From: Psychrobacter raelei
Lineage (GTDB): Bacteria; Pseudomonadota; Gammaproteobacteria; Pseudomonadales; Moraxellaceae
Assembly: GCF_022631235.3 (NCBI RefSeq)
Contig: NZ_CP093310.2
Location: 62,001 to 126,000, forward strand
Length of the DNA stretch: 64,000 nt
Direction of reading: 5' to 3'
Shown: piece after piece, positions 37,048 to 45,830 of the stretch
Layout: every line of letters begins with the position of its first letter
Numbering within the stretch: position 1 is the first letter of the stretch
Notes under the pieces: generated by a model
The model's database searches: none
Told to the model about the DNA's origin: nothing
Seen by the model: only the letters and a program-made list of their open reading frames with translations
Made by a program: the position numbers and the translations under genes

Positions 37048-37382
37048 CCCGATAAAAACTTAAACTGTACTACAGTATCAGGCATTTTGTTGGCCTAAAT
37101 TTGGTTTAGCCAACAGTTAACGCTAGAGGGTATTAGAGCCTACCTTGTGGTGACAGTGGGGGCTATATTATTAATTTAAATTGTATTATTTAGTTAGCAT
37201 TTAAGCTTATTAGCCTTGCTTATTGATCCCTTAAAACGTTACGATAGGCCATCATAAAGCGTGCACTGAGCCTGTGGCTTGCCGTTGGGCACAGACCCAA
37301 CTATCAGACCCAGTATCAGGGGCATTAGGCTTAGTGCAAAGATAATCACTGATAATAAACGACAGTATATAAGGATATGATT
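37048..37382. other. Divergent spacer between the SDR gene and terD
   Basis: About 335 bases without a gene. It should hold the promoter of the Ter island. Words such as GATAATCACTGATAATAAAC lie 30-55 bases before terD, but no promoter can be called with confidence. Confidence 0.45.
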
Positions 37383-37958
37383 ATGGCATTATCGTTAAGT
37401 AAAGGCGGGAACTTATCCCTGACAAAAACTGATCCTAATTTAAACAAACTTTTAGTTGGATTAGGCTGGGATGAAAGAGCGACATCAGGTGCTGAGTTTG
37501 ACTTGGATGCCAGCGTATTTTTGTTAAATAATACAGGACGTGTGCGCGGCGATCATGACTTCATCTTTTATAACCAATTAAAGTCAGACAACGGCGCCGT
37601 TGAACACACCGGTGATAACCGTACTGGGGAAGGTGATGGTGATGATGAGGTGATCAAAGTAGATCTGTCTCGCCTGCCTGCAGATGTGGACAAGGTGGTG
37701 GTAACCGTCACCATTCATGACGCCCAAGTACGCAATCAAAACTTTGGCCAAGTTGCCAACGCCTTTATCCGTGTGGTCAATGAAGAGACGGGCGTAGAGG
37801 TGGTTCGTTTTGATTTGGCTGAGGATTATTCTGTTGAAACAGCCATGGTGTTTGGTGAAGTATATCGGCATAATAACGAGTGGAAATTCCGCGCCGTCGG
37901 ACAAGGTTATTCCGGCGGTTTACAAGCGATGTGTCAAAACTATGGTGTTGCAATCTAA
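37383..37958 (+). CDS. terD: Tellurium-resistance protein TerD
   Basis: TerD-domain protein, 191 residues, cytosolic or membrane-peripheral, binding Ca2+ through acidic loops. Motifs: [23 protein letters not shown], cut in two for listing as GLGWDERA and [10 protein letters not shown], then [20 protein letters not shown] (the Ca-binding signature) and [20 protein letters not shown]. The block [18 protein letters not shown] matches TerD of plasmid R478 better than TerE. AGGA lies seven bases before ATG 37383, so that start is chosen over the ATG six bases earlier. It is the first gene of the plus-strand Ter operon; the DUF475 gene follows after a strong inverted repeat. Confidence 0.92.
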   Translation: MALSLSKGGNLSLTKTDPNLNKLLVGLGWDERATSGAEFDLDASVFLLNNTGRVRGDHDFIFYNQLKSDNGAVEHTGDNRTGEGDGDDEVIKVDLSRLPADVDKVVVTVTIHDAQVRNQNFGQVANAFIRVVNEETGVEVVRFDLAEDYSVETAMVFGEVYRHNNEWKFRAVGQGYSGGLQAMCQNYGVAI

Positions 37959-38007
37959 ACCCATTATCATGGTTAGATTATAGGTGGGTAGAGATACGCA
38001 CCCTGAA

Positions 38008-38044
38008 ACCCCTTTATGCGCTTCATATAAGCGCATAAAGGGGT
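38008..38044. repeat. Perfect 14-bp inverted repeat between terD and the DUF475 gene
   Basis: ACCCCTTTATGCGC (38008-38021) and GCGCATAAAGGGGT (38031-38044) around a 9-base loop. No T-run follows, so it is not a standard terminator. It could be an operator, an mRNA-stabilising hairpin or a Rho-type end of the terD transcript. Confidence 0.85.
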
Positions 38045-38112
38045 CACTTGGACGCCTATCTTTAGGTTGAAGAACCTAGTACAGACAATAAGCTTTTACG
38101 ACAGGATAAGTA

Positions 38113-39201
38113 ATGAGACATTTTTATTTCGATTTTATTTTTACAACGCTTGCCCTAATAGTGGCCGCCTGGTGGGGCTACTCGCATGGCGGTATGGGTG
38201 GGCTGATCTCTGCTTTATCCATTACGGCTATTTTGGCAGTGATGGAAATCTCTTTATCTTTTGATAATGCGGTGGTCAACGCCTCAGTGCTTAAGCATTG
38301 GGACAAGTTTTGGAAAATGATATTTTTAACCGTCGGTATTTTAATCGCGGTATTTGGTATGCGTCTGGTGTTCCCTATTGTTATTGTGGCAGTGACCGCT
38401 GACATGGGTATGATGGATGTTATCAACCTAGCTTTATACAACCCAACAGAGTACTCAGCCAAATTGATGGCGCACCATGCAGAGATTTCCGCCTTTGGTG
38501 GCATGTTCTTACTACTGGTGTTCTTAAACTTCTTGTTTGATGATAAAGATGTGCACTGGTTTGATTGGTTAGAAAGACGTTTGGCGAAGTTTGGTGAAGT
38601 GGATGCCATGAGCGTGTTTGTGGCGCTCGCTATTTTAATGATTTCATTGTCTTGGGTTCATGAAGAACAAACCCTAGCGGTGTTAATAGCCGGTGTGTGG
38701 GGTATCTTAGTGTACCTAGGTGTTCAAGTGGTCTCAGGTATGCTTGAGGGCGACTTAGAAGAAGCTGAAGAAGCGTTAGAAGATGGCACCGTTGCCAACT
38801 CAAGTAACGGTTCGGGTAACGTGGGTAGCGCAGTGATGAAGGGCGGTATTGCCGGATTCTTATATCTTGAAGTGCTGGATGCGTCTTTTAGTTTCGATGG
38901 CGTTATTGGTGCATTTGCCATTACCAATGATGTGATTATCATCATGTTGGGTCTGGCCATCGGTGCCATGTTCGTGCGTTCAATGACCATCTTTTTGGTC
39001 GAAAAAGGGACGCTTGATGAGTTCGTTTATCTTGAACACGGTGCGCATTATGCCATTGGGGCATTAGCTGTGATTATGCTGCTGTCTATGAAGTTCCACG
39101 TGCCAGAGATTGTAACTGGTCTAATTGGTATTGCCTTTATTGCTTGGGCAGTTGTGGCCTCTATTAGATTTAAAAAGCTGGAGCAAGCGGGCAAAATCTA
39201 A
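38113..39201 (+). CDS. DUF475 integral membrane protein, TerC superfamily
   Basis: Polytopic inner-membrane protein of 362 residues with about nine hydrophobic helices. The TerC-type acidic signatures inside the membrane are present twice: MEISLSFDNAVVNASVL near residue 45 and YLEVLDASFSFDGVIGAFAI near residue 255. They are probably metal-ion ligands. It lacks the canonical short TerC layout and fits DUF475 (COG2899), often found in Ter gene sets. A Glu-rich cytosolic loop (EGDLEEAEEALEDG) separates the halves. TerC relatives export Mn2+ or help metalate exported proteins. It probably plays the TerC role in this island. AGGATAAG precedes the ATG. Confidence 0.88.
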   Translation: MRHFYFDFIFTTLALIVAAWWGYSHGGMGGLISALSITAILAVMEISLSFDNAVVNASVLKHWDKFWKMIFLTVGILIAVFGMRLVFPIVIVAVTADMGMMDVINLALYNPTEYSAKLMAHHAEISAFGGMFLLLVFLNFLFDDKDVHWFDWLERRLAKFGEVDAMSVFVALAILMISLSWVHEEQTLAVLIAGVWGILVYLGVQVVSGMLEGDLEEAEEALEDGTVANSSNGSGNVGSAVMKGGIAGFLYLEVLDASFSFDGVIGAFAITNDVIIIMLGLAIGAMFVRSMTIFLVEKGTLDEFVYLEHGAHYAIGALAVIMLLSMKFHVPEIVTGLIGIAFIAWAVVASIRFKKLEQAGKI

Positions 39202-39358
39202 GCGCTTGGTTTGAGTAGAGGTAATGGATCGATAAGTGATAGACACCCAAAACATGGATGCCATGAAGCGCAATAAAGACGGCTTTATAACAGGGTCTAA
39301 CAGCCCTTTAGGGTTTTGGTAAATCGTCTTGCTTATCGGCCAGTCAGTTAGTATAGTT

Positions 39359-39384
39359 AACGAGAGTTTCGGCTCTCGTTTTTT
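39359..39384 (+). terminator. Rho-independent terminator downstream of the DUF475 gene
   Basis: AACGAGAG (39359-39366) pairs with CTCTCGTT (39373-39380), followed by T residues. It lies in the 300-base spacer 39202-39501, which holds no other gene. terE therefore probably has its own promoter. Confidence 0.85.
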
Positions 39385-39501
39385 AATGTCTGCCGATTGA
39401 GTACTTTGAATGCGGGCAGCATCACACGTGAGCGAAGTTAATCCTTATTAATAAGCGATAACAAATTAAATAACCCCTAAACAACAATAAAGGAAAATAT
39501 C

Positions 39502-40077
39502 ATGGCTATTAGCTTAACCAAAGGCGGCAACGTTAACTTATCAAAAGAAGCCCCTGGTCTTACCAATATCACCATCGGCTTAGGCTGGGATCCACGCGCC
39601 ACAGACGGCCAAGACTTCGATCTAGATGCCATCGCCTTTTTATTAAACGATGCAGGTAAAGTACGTAACGACCAAGACTTTATCTTCTTTAACAACCTAA
39701 AATCAGGTGATGGCTCAGTTGAGCACACAGGCGACAACCGCACGGGTGAAGGTGATGGTGATGATGAAGCCATCAAAGTAGACCTAACTCGTGTGCCTAG
39801 CGATGTGTCTAAAATTGCGGTGTGTGCCATTATCTATGAAGGTCAAGCCCGCAACCAAAACTTCGGTCAAGTAGCCGATGCCTTTATTCGTGTAGTGAAT
39901 GACAATGGCGCGACTGAAATTGCTCGCTTTGATCTATCAGAAGATGGCAGCACCGAAACCGCTATGATTTTTGGTGAAATCTATCGCCACAACGGTGAGT
40001 GGAAATTCCGTGCAGTCGGTCAAGGTTTCAGCGGTGGTCTAGGTCCATTAGCGGCCTCTTATGGTGTTGCGGTTTAA
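39502..40077 (+). CDS. terE: Tellurium-resistance protein TerE
   Basis: Second TerD-domain protein, 191 residues, about as similar to TerE as the gene at 37383 is to TerD. Signatures: [40 protein letters not shown], and [20 protein letters not shown] followed by [16 protein letters not shown]. In the middle it has [17 protein letters not shown], where TerD-type proteins have TIHDAQ. AAAGGAAAA precedes the ATG. It starts a second transcript after the terminator at 39359 and is followed by the AIM24 and TerZ genes with spacings of 89 and 56 bases. Confidence 0.9.
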   Translation: MAISLTKGGNVNLSKEAPGLTNITIGLGWDPRATDGQDFDLDAIAFLLNDAGKVRNDQDFIFFNNLKSGDGSVEHTGDNRTGEGDGDDEAIKVDLTRVPSDVSKIAVCAIIYEGQARNQNFGQVADAFIRVVNDNGATEIARFDLSEDGSTETAMIFGEIYRHNGEWKFRAVGQGFSGGLGPLAASYGVAV

Positions 40078-40166
40078 TACACGAGTCAGCAGATAGATAA
40101 ACGCTTAGAGGGGTGTCTGCCTGTCTAAGCCAATTGAGTAAAAGAACGGCGTAAAAGGACAGTATC

Positions 40167-40919
40167 ATGGCGGCAACCTTTAGTCTCATTGGCACAATTG
40201 AGCCATTTTTACATTGTAATTTAAAGCCTGGCGACTCTATTTATTGTGAAGCCAATGCGATGGTTATGATGGAGAATAATCTTGAGCTAAAGGGTAAGTT
40301 GCAAGGCGGTCTGATGCAGTCCTTGATGCGCCGATTTGCCAATGATGAATCACTGTTTCAACAAGAGATTGCTGCCACAAATGGGGAAGGGGACTGCTTA
40401 TTGGCCCCCACCTTAGATGGTGACATGCAGATTTTGGATATTGGCCCTCAGCAATATACATTAAGTGATGGCGCCTTTGTGGCAGCTACCCGAGAGGTTG
40501 AAGTAAAGGCCAATATCCAGCGCAACTTAGGTGGTGCGGTATTCGGTGATACCGGCGGATTTGTGGTGATGCAGACCCAAGGCCAAGGTCAGCTGGTGGT
40601 CTCAGGCTTTGGCTCTTTATTTGAGATTGAGGTGACGCCCGGCAAAGATGTGGTCATCGACAATGGTCATGTGGTGTGCTGGGACTCCAATCTGCAGTAC
40701 AGTTTATCGGTCTCAACCAGTAAGAAAAAAGGCTTTATGAGTAATATTATCAACTCCGTCACCAGTGGCGAGGGGATGGTGCTAAATTTCTCAGGTCAAG
40801 GTAAGGTCATCATCTGTTCACGTAACCGAGACACCTATCGAGGCTGGGTACAAAGCATTTTGGGCAGTAGCTCAGGCGGACGCGGTGGCAGTGGCGGATT
40901 TTTAGATAATATTTTATAA
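40167..40919 (+). CDS. AIM24/TIGR00266 family protein
   Basis: A 250-residue beta-rich protein of the AIM24 family. Recognisable blocks are LKPGDSIYCEANAMVMMENN, LEIVTPGKDVVIDNGHVVCW-like (EVTPGKDVVIDNGHVVCWDS), then EGMVLNFSGQGKVIICSRN. The family's role is unclear; members occur in stress and tellurite gene sets and probably bind membranes or lipids. The C-terminus (GSSSGGRGGSGGFLDNIL) is a Gly/Ser tail ending in a short hydrophobic motif. It lies between terE and terZ in the same direction with its own ribosome site (AAAAGGA), so it is an integral part of the Ter operon. Confidence 0.85.
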   Translation: MAATFSLIGTIEPFLHCNLKPGDSIYCEANAMVMMENNLELKGKLQGGLMQSLMRRFANDESLFQQEIAATNGEGDCLLAPTLDGDMQILDIGPQQYTLSDGAFVAATREVEVKANIQRNLGGAVFGDTGGFVVMQTQGQGQLVVSGFGSLFEIEVTPGKDVVIDNGHVVCWDSNLQYSLSVSTSKKKGFMSNIINSVTSGEGMVLNFSGQGKVIICSRNRDTYRGWVQSILGSSSGGRGGSGGFLDNIL

Positions 40920-40975
40920 CGCCGACATTTACAGCCATCACGCCTGCATAAATTCATATATCAAGGATAAGTAAC

Positions 40976-41593
40976 ATGGCAGTTAATCTGCAAAAAGGAC
41001 AAAAGATTTCACTGAGCAAAGAAGCCGGTGGTACGCTAACTCAAATTAAAATGGGCTTAGGCTGGGATGTTGCCGGCTCTGCTGCACCTGCAAAAAAAGG
41101 CGGCTTTTTAGGCGCATTATTTGGTGGCTGTGGGTCAGGCGGCGGTGACAGCATTGATCTGGATGCTTCATGCATTATGTTTGATGATAACAAGCAGCCA
41201 GTTGATGCCATCTGGTTCAATCAACTGCGCTCTAAAGATGGCAGTATCTTGCACACTGGTGACAACCGCACGGGTGCCGGTGATGGTGATGATGAGGTTA
41301 TTAATGTGGATTTGAGCAAAATCCCAGCCCATGTCAAGTCATTGGTGTTCACGGTCAATAGCTTTACCGGTCAGAACTTCTCTACCGTTGAAAACGCTTA
41401 TTGCCGTATCGTCGATGCAGGTAACAATGCTGAGGTGGCGCGCTATAACTTATCCTCTCAAGGCAATCATACCGCTATGATTATGGCCAAAGTCTATCGC
41501 CATAATGGTGAGTGGAAGATGCACGCCATTGGTGAAGTGGCCAGTGGCCGCACCTTTAATGACTTAATGCCAGCGATTACCCCTCACGCCTAA
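40976..41593 (+). CDS. terZ: Tellurium-resistance protein TerZ
   Basis: TerD-domain protein of 205 residues, nearest to TerZ. It contains KMGLGWDV, then a Gly-rich insert KKGGFLGALFGGCGSGGG, then SIDLDASCIMFDDNKQPVDA. TerZ proteins have the same KKGFLGGLFGG insert. The Ca-binding block is [20 protein letters not shown], and FTVNSFTGQNFSTVENAYCR is TerZ-type. It ends the plus-strand Ter operon and meets terA tail to tail at a shared palindromic terminator. AAGGATAAG precedes the ATG. Confidence 0.9.
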   Translation: MAVNLQKGQKISLSKEAGGTLTQIKMGLGWDVAGSAAPAKKGGFLGALFGGCGSGGGDSIDLDASCIMFDDNKQPVDAIWFNQLRSKDGSILHTGDNRTGAGDGDDEVINVDLSKIPAHVKSLVFTVNSFTGQNFSTVENAYCRIVDAGNNAEVARYNLSSQGNHTAMIMAKVYRHNGEWKMHAIGEVASGRTFNDLMPAITPHA

Positions 41594-41669
41594 TTATTGG
41601 TGACCAACCCCAACCCATGTCTAAAGCTAGGGTCGGGCACTATAGATAACCCATAACTTATGCTAACTA

Positions 41670-41705
41670 ATAAAAAAACGCTGACCTAGGTCAGCGTTTT
41701 TTTAT
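41670..41705. terminator. Palindromic bidirectional terminator between terZ and terA
   Basis: A perfect 36-base palindrome with ACGCTGACCTAGGTCAGCGT in the middle and A7/T7 flanks. It ends both the terE-AIM24-terZ transcript and the converging terA transcript. Confidence 0.94.
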
Positions 41706-41736
41706 GTCACAAGTAGAGCAGGCGCCGCAACTGACT

Positions 41737-42975
41737 TTATTTGCGAGCCCGCTTCCAGTTAAAGCCCCAACCAAAGGCTTCATCCATCTGCTGATGGCCG
41801 GAGAAATAGCGGTTAATACGCTCCACATTAATACTGCCATTTTGGTTCATTAACCGAGCAACGGCACACATGCCTGAGGCGTTATTGCCCTCCGTCATCC
41901 GCGTCTCAATAGGCGGTTGGTCGGGGACATAAATGGTGACTGTGCCATCGGTTTGCGCCCAGTTGGGTGCCCCTTCGTAGATAAAGGCGAAGATAAACAC
42001 CTCTTTGATATCGCTCCAGCGAGCACCATTGATATCGAGCCATTCACCGTCTAGGCTTTGGCCGGTGCGGTCATCGCCGCGCAGTAACACATAAGGCGCT
42101 CTTTGAAGATCACCAAATCGGCCGCCGAGTGCCTGAATTAAGGTGCGCTCGCCATTATTTAGGTGCACCATCGCACCAACATCAAGGTCTATACCGGTTG
42201 ATTTTGCGGCAAACAAATCGTTTAAAAAGCCTTTCTTTTTAACCGCTGTATTAGCTCCGCTAGCGTTCTGGCGATTCCAGTTTAGGTTGACGGTGATTTT
42301 GCCAAAATCATCTTTTTTCTTCAGGTTAATACTGGATTGATTTTTGGTCAGGCTGATTTTGGACAAATTAACCGAGCGCGGCGCAGGTGAGCTGGGTGCA
42401 GGTGCGCTAATAGGGGGCGGCATTTGTGAGCTTCGGTTCTGAGCCGGTGGCGTTGCTACAGGACTAGGTGCAGGCGCCTCATCAGCGATTTCTACCCCAA
42501 AATGCTCAGACAGTGGCTTCAATCCGCCATCAAATCCTTGCGAGATAAATCGAAATTTCCATTGGCCTTGGCGGCGATAGCATTCCCCTAAGATAAGTGC
42601 TTTTTCGCTGCGATTGGCACTTTGTACATGGCAGGTCATCAGTACAGTTGTACCTTGGAGCACTTGCAATTGAATATCGCCCAATTGTGATAAAGGCTGA
42701 TTGCTTGAAAAAGCCAAAGCAATTTTTTGGATAGTTTGTGGCTGCGTAGGTAGGCTGATGTCAAAAAACGCATCAGTATCGTGGCCGCGATGGCTGACAC
42801 TGCCATCATCGCTGCGGGTTTGACCATAAAACACCATGTCGCCGTCACCGCGCACCTTGCCAGTTTCGGCTAAGCGGTAGGCAGCGCAATCAATGGGCTG
42901 GTCACTTAAAATACGTACACTAATATTATCGGTGGGTAGCGGCGCATTGGCACCGGCAATTAAAGTTTGACTCAT
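41737..42975 (-). CDS. terA: Tellurium-resistance protein TerA
   Basis: Two-part TerD-superfamily protein of 412 residues. The N-terminal domain (1-160) has DGDMVFYGQTRSDDGSVSHR and ALILGECYRRQGQWKFRFIS with FDGGLKPLSEHFGVEI. A proline/serine-rich linker (about 165-205, with APAPSP, MPPPISAPAPSSPAP) follows. The C-terminal domain (205-412) has VNLSKISLTKNQSSINL, KKKGFLNDLFAAKSTGIDLD and LLRGDDRTGQSLDGEWLDIN, then AFIYEGAPNWAQTDGTV. This is TerA, which binds no canonical Ca site in its second half. It is on the minus strand, converging on terZ and divergent from the biosynthetic genes; usual ter operons have terZABCDE in one direction. GGAGAG precedes the ATG. Confidence 0.88.
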   Translation of the reverse strand: MSQTLIAGANAPLPTDNISVRILSDQPIDCAAYRLAETGKVRGDGDMVFYGQTRSDDGSVSHRGHDTDAFFDISLPTQPQTIQKIALAFSSNQPLSQLGDIQLQVLQGTTVLMTCHVQSANRSEKALILGECYRRQGQWKFRFISQGFDGGLKPLSEHFGVEIADEAPAPSPVATPPAQNRSSQMPPPISAPAPSSPAPRSVNLSKISLTKNQSSINLKKKDDFGKITVNLNWNRQNASGANTAVKKKGFLNDLFAAKSTGIDLDVGAMVHLNNGERTLIQALGGRFGDLQRAPYVLLRGDDRTGQSLDGEWLDINGARWSDIKEVFIFAFIYEGAPNWAQTDGTVTIYVPDQPPIETRMTEGNNASGMCAVARLMNQNGSINVERINRYFSGHQQMDEAFGWGFNWKRARK

Positions 42976-43287
42976 AATAACTCTCCATAGAACGAATAAA
43001 GGGGGCAGCTTAGCCTTCCTAGCCTACTGTGCTTAAGTTTGGCCATGATTTGTTAAGGCGATGACCAGCTTTGTCTACTTATAATAATTTTGGTACTGTG
43101 ATAGTAGTCTAGCAGATTTGGCTTTAACGAAAGGCAAATTAAAAAGCAGGTTAAAGGGCAGGCGAAAAGGCGAAGCAAAAGAGAGAATAAACGCATAAAA
43201 AAGCGATTATTTATCCTAAAATGTGCCTATAATGCAGCTGTTAAATAGAGGCAGTGAGTCGTTGGTATTTTTATTAAAGGGTTATCT
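42976..43287 (+). promoter_or_regulatory. Divergent control region between terA and the biosynthetic operon
   Basis: About 310 bases without a gene. A consensus-like TATAAT at 43228-43233 lies 55 bases before the ATP-grasp start, but no good -35 box sits at 17 bases (GATTAT only). AAAGGG serves as ribosome site. The region left of 43200 must control terA. A regulator gene is not present in the island. Confidence 0.5.
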
Positions 43288-44406
43288 ATGTGTCCGTCCA
43301 CGTTTAGTTGTGCGCCCAGTGTTTGGCTTGCTGAAGGGCAGTCGAGTCAGCGTGATATGCTACAAAGTTTACAGCAATTAAAGCGGCGCAGTATAACGCC
43401 ATTTGAAGTTATTGCCTCACATCGTTCGCAGCGCCCGGAGACTTTTGAGTTTGCCGATCACGTCTTTATCGAGCCAAGCGTCAAGCAAGAGCAACAAAGC
43501 GGTTTGGCGCGCTGGCAGTTTGTGTTACAGCACGCCATTAAGGCCAATACCAAGGTGCTGTTAACAGGTCGCAATAGCATCACTTATGAGGCGCAGCGAG
43601 CTCAGTTTGAGCAGGCGGGTATTCGTCTGCTAACGGGCGCCACCTCGACTGAGATGCTACAAAAAATCGATGACAAATTTGCCTTTATGAGTCATTGTCA
43701 GGCGCACAACATTGCTGCGGCAGAAGGCTGGCGCTTTGATACAGTAGATGAGCTTAAGCAATTGATTGAGACCCATGGTCATCAGCCGCTCTGTGTGAAG
43801 CCAATTAGTGGCATATTTGCCCAAGGGTTTTGGTGTCTAGATACCCATGCTCAAGCCTCATTGGACGTACAGAGCGCAAGCTACGACAGCTTTGAGCATC
43901 TGTATTTCACGGATAATCGCAGAATCACCACCTCTGAGTTTATTAGTGCTTATTCTAACAGCGTTATGGTAAAACAGCGGCCGATTCCGATGTTGCTCAT
44001 GCCTTATTTGCCTGGCAAAGAGTACTCTATTGATGTGGTCTGTGAGCGCGGTGAAGTGTTGGCTGCTGTGACCCGTTATAAGGTCGGCAAGGTACAGCAT
44101 CTGGGCTATGATGAGTCAGTAATGGCGGTAGTTATCCCTTTAATTCGTGCCTTTGGTTGTGACGGCATTGTAAGCGTACAGACCAAGGCTGATGAGGCGG
44201 GCAATCACAAAGTGCTTGAGATTAACTCGCGTCCTTCAGGGGGTATAGGGTATACCGTACACAGTGGTATCGATTTAACCCAGATCGCCTTTGGCTACTG
44301 GCTAGGAGTTGAAGATAAGCCAGATTTGCCGCTCATCACGACACAAATAAAGCCCTGCCAAGTACGCTCTATTATGTGTAGTGTTTTGATTGAGCCCAGC
44401 GAGTAG
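43288..44406 (+). CDS. Ter-associated ATP-grasp ligase
   Basis: ATP-grasp enzyme of 372 residues, first gene of the Ter biosynthetic module. A pre-ATP-grasp domain (1-130) contains VLLTGRNSITYEAQRAQFEQ. The ATP-grasp core has KIDDKFAFMSHCQAHNIAAA, QPLCVKPISGIFAQGFWC, and PMLLMPYLPGKEYSIDVVCE. The metal-binding end is VLEINSRPSGGIGYTVHSGI, with Glu and Asn of the ExN motif. All core residues seem present. In the Ter-associated pathway predicted by comparative genomics it would ligate an amino acid or other carboxylate to the nucleoside-like core. The product is unproven. It starts the operon divergent from terA. Confidence 0.85.
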   Translation: MCPSTFSCAPSVWLAEGQSSQRDMLQSLQQLKRRSITPFEVIASHRSQRPETFEFADHVFIEPSVKQEQQSGLARWQFVLQHAIKANTKVLLTGRNSITYEAQRAQFEQAGIRLLTGATSTEMLQKIDDKFAFMSHCQAHNIAAAEGWRFDTVDELKQLIETHGHQPLCVKPISGIFAQGFWCLDTHAQASLDVQSASYDSFEHLYFTDNRRITTSEFISAYSNSVMVKQRPIPMLLMPYLPGKEYSIDVVCERGEVLAAVTRYKVGKVQHLGYDESVMAVVIPLIRAFGCDGIVSVQTKADEAGNHKVLEINSRPSGGIGYTVHSGIDLTQIAFGYWLGVEDKPDLPLITTQIKPCQVRSIMCSVLIEPSE

Positions 44407-44547
44407 CCATTAAGTGAGTATTCATTAAGCGAGTAGCCCTCGCATAAAATTGATCATTGACAATTTGTAATACCTGACCCATTACGGCGCCGGATGTACG
44501 CATCATATAATTCGTGTATTACAGAGCGCCAAAGGAAAGTTTTGACC

Positions 44548-45828
44548 ATGACCTGCGATAGCAAATATCCCCCAACTGATTCACTGTCTTATCAACAAAA
44601 GCGGGTAGAGCTGCCCAGAGGCACGCTTGACTTAAGCTATCGGCTAAGTGGTGAGCACAGCTATCAGCTTGATGACCTGCTGGGATTTGCGCAGCGTATT
44701 AATCCGAAGCGGGCGTTTTTGTTTGTCTCCAAAGTACTGGGTCGACATATTCCGGTATCGCCCCAGATCATGCGCCAAGCTTTTAGCCATTTGGCTCATA
44801 CGGTGCCGGATAATTTGCCTGAGCCGATAGTGGTGGTGGGTATGGCTGAGACCGCAGTGGGACTGTCAGCAGGCGTGCATCAAGCTTTACAGGAACGTTA
44901 TCCCAATGCGCTGCTGCTCAACTCCACCCGTCATGCTCAGCAGCAAGCAAGCCTACTGACCACCTTTAGTGAGGACCATAGCCATGCGAGCACCCATCTG
45001 ATTTATCAAAGCGATGAGCCGCACATACAGGCGCAGCTGATGGCCAGTAAGACCTTGATTATGGTAGATGATGAAGCCTCAACCGGAAATACTTGTGTCA
45101 ATGTGGTCAGTGCCTTACGAGAGGCGGGGCTCACTGAGCTTGAGCAGGTACATTTGGTAACTTTGGTGGATTGGTCGTTAGGACAAGCAGACAATGATGA
45201 CCATATCGCTCTTCGCTTAGAAGGGATAGCCTTTGAGCGTCATCACTTGATGGCTGGCGACTGGCAATGGACCGATGCGCCCGACCCACAGCCGATTACT
45301 ATGCCCAGTGTCGATACCACTGACGCCGGCAGTCAGCCGCTGTTAGCAACTGGCAACTGGGGGCGTCAACCTACCTTAGACAGCACCGAGGGCTTTGCTC
45401 ATTTTTTAGCACGCTTTAAGCAGGCTTACCAAAGAGCACGTGGCATTGATGTGGTCAGCGATCCGTTTATTAAGGATAGCGGCACCACTGATAATGCTCA
45501 GTCTACGCGAATTTTGGTGCTGGGAAGTAATGAGTTTGTGTGGTTGCCTTTTTTGTTGGCAGAGTGGATAGAGCAGCAGGCGCTGACGACATCACAAAGC
45601 CGTGCACAGGTGAGCTTTAGCGCTTTGACCCGATCACCGATTGCTTTGGGCGGTGCCATTGACGCAGTACTAAGCTTCCAAGATAATTATGGCCTAGGTA
45701 TGACCAACTTTGTGTATAACGTGGTCCCTGAGCAGTGGGATATCATTGTGCTGTGTGTCGAGACACCCACTGAGAGTGTCGATGCGCTGTGGCATAACTT
45801 AGATAACGTGATTGTGGTGAGTCCCTAA
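44548..45828 (+). CDS. Phosphoribosyltransferase with TRSP-type C-terminal domain
   Basis: About 426 residues. The N-terminal half is a phosphoribosyltransferase: the PRPP loop is KTLIMVDDEASTGNTCVNVV, preceded by VVVGMAETAVGLSAGVHQAL and a family-specific LLLNSTRHAQQQ. The C-terminal part (from about residue 295) has ILVLGSNEFVWLPFLLAEWI, RAQVSFSALTRSPIALGGAI and SFQDNYGLGMTNFVYNV. The TRSP name refers to the conserved Thr-Arg-Ser-Pro, and TRSP is visible here. These two domains together are typical of Ter-linked operons. ATG 44548 is chosen for its AAGGAAA site. The HAD gene starts 2 bases after the stop, so translation is coupled. Confidence 0.87.
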   Translation: MTCDSKYPPTDSLSYQQKRVELPRGTLDLSYRLSGEHSYQLDDLLGFAQRINPKRAFLFVSKVLGRHIPVSPQIMRQAFSHLAHTVPDNLPEPIVVVGMAETAVGLSAGVHQALQERYPNALLLNSTRHAQQQASLLTTFSEDHSHASTHLIYQSDEPHIQAQLMASKTLIMVDDEASTGNTCVNVVSALREAGLTELEQVHLVTLVDWSLGQADNDDHIALRLEGIAFERHHLMAGDWQWTDAPDPQPITMPSVDTTDAGSQPLLATGNWGRQPTLDSTEGFAHFLARFKQAYQRARGIDVVSDPFIKDSGTTDNAQSTRILVLGSNEFVWLPFLLAEWIEQQALTTSQSRAQVSFSALTRSPIALGGAIDAVLSFQDNYGLGMTNFVYNVVPEQWDIIVLCVETPTESVDALWHNLDNVIVVSP

Positions 45829-45830
45829 CG

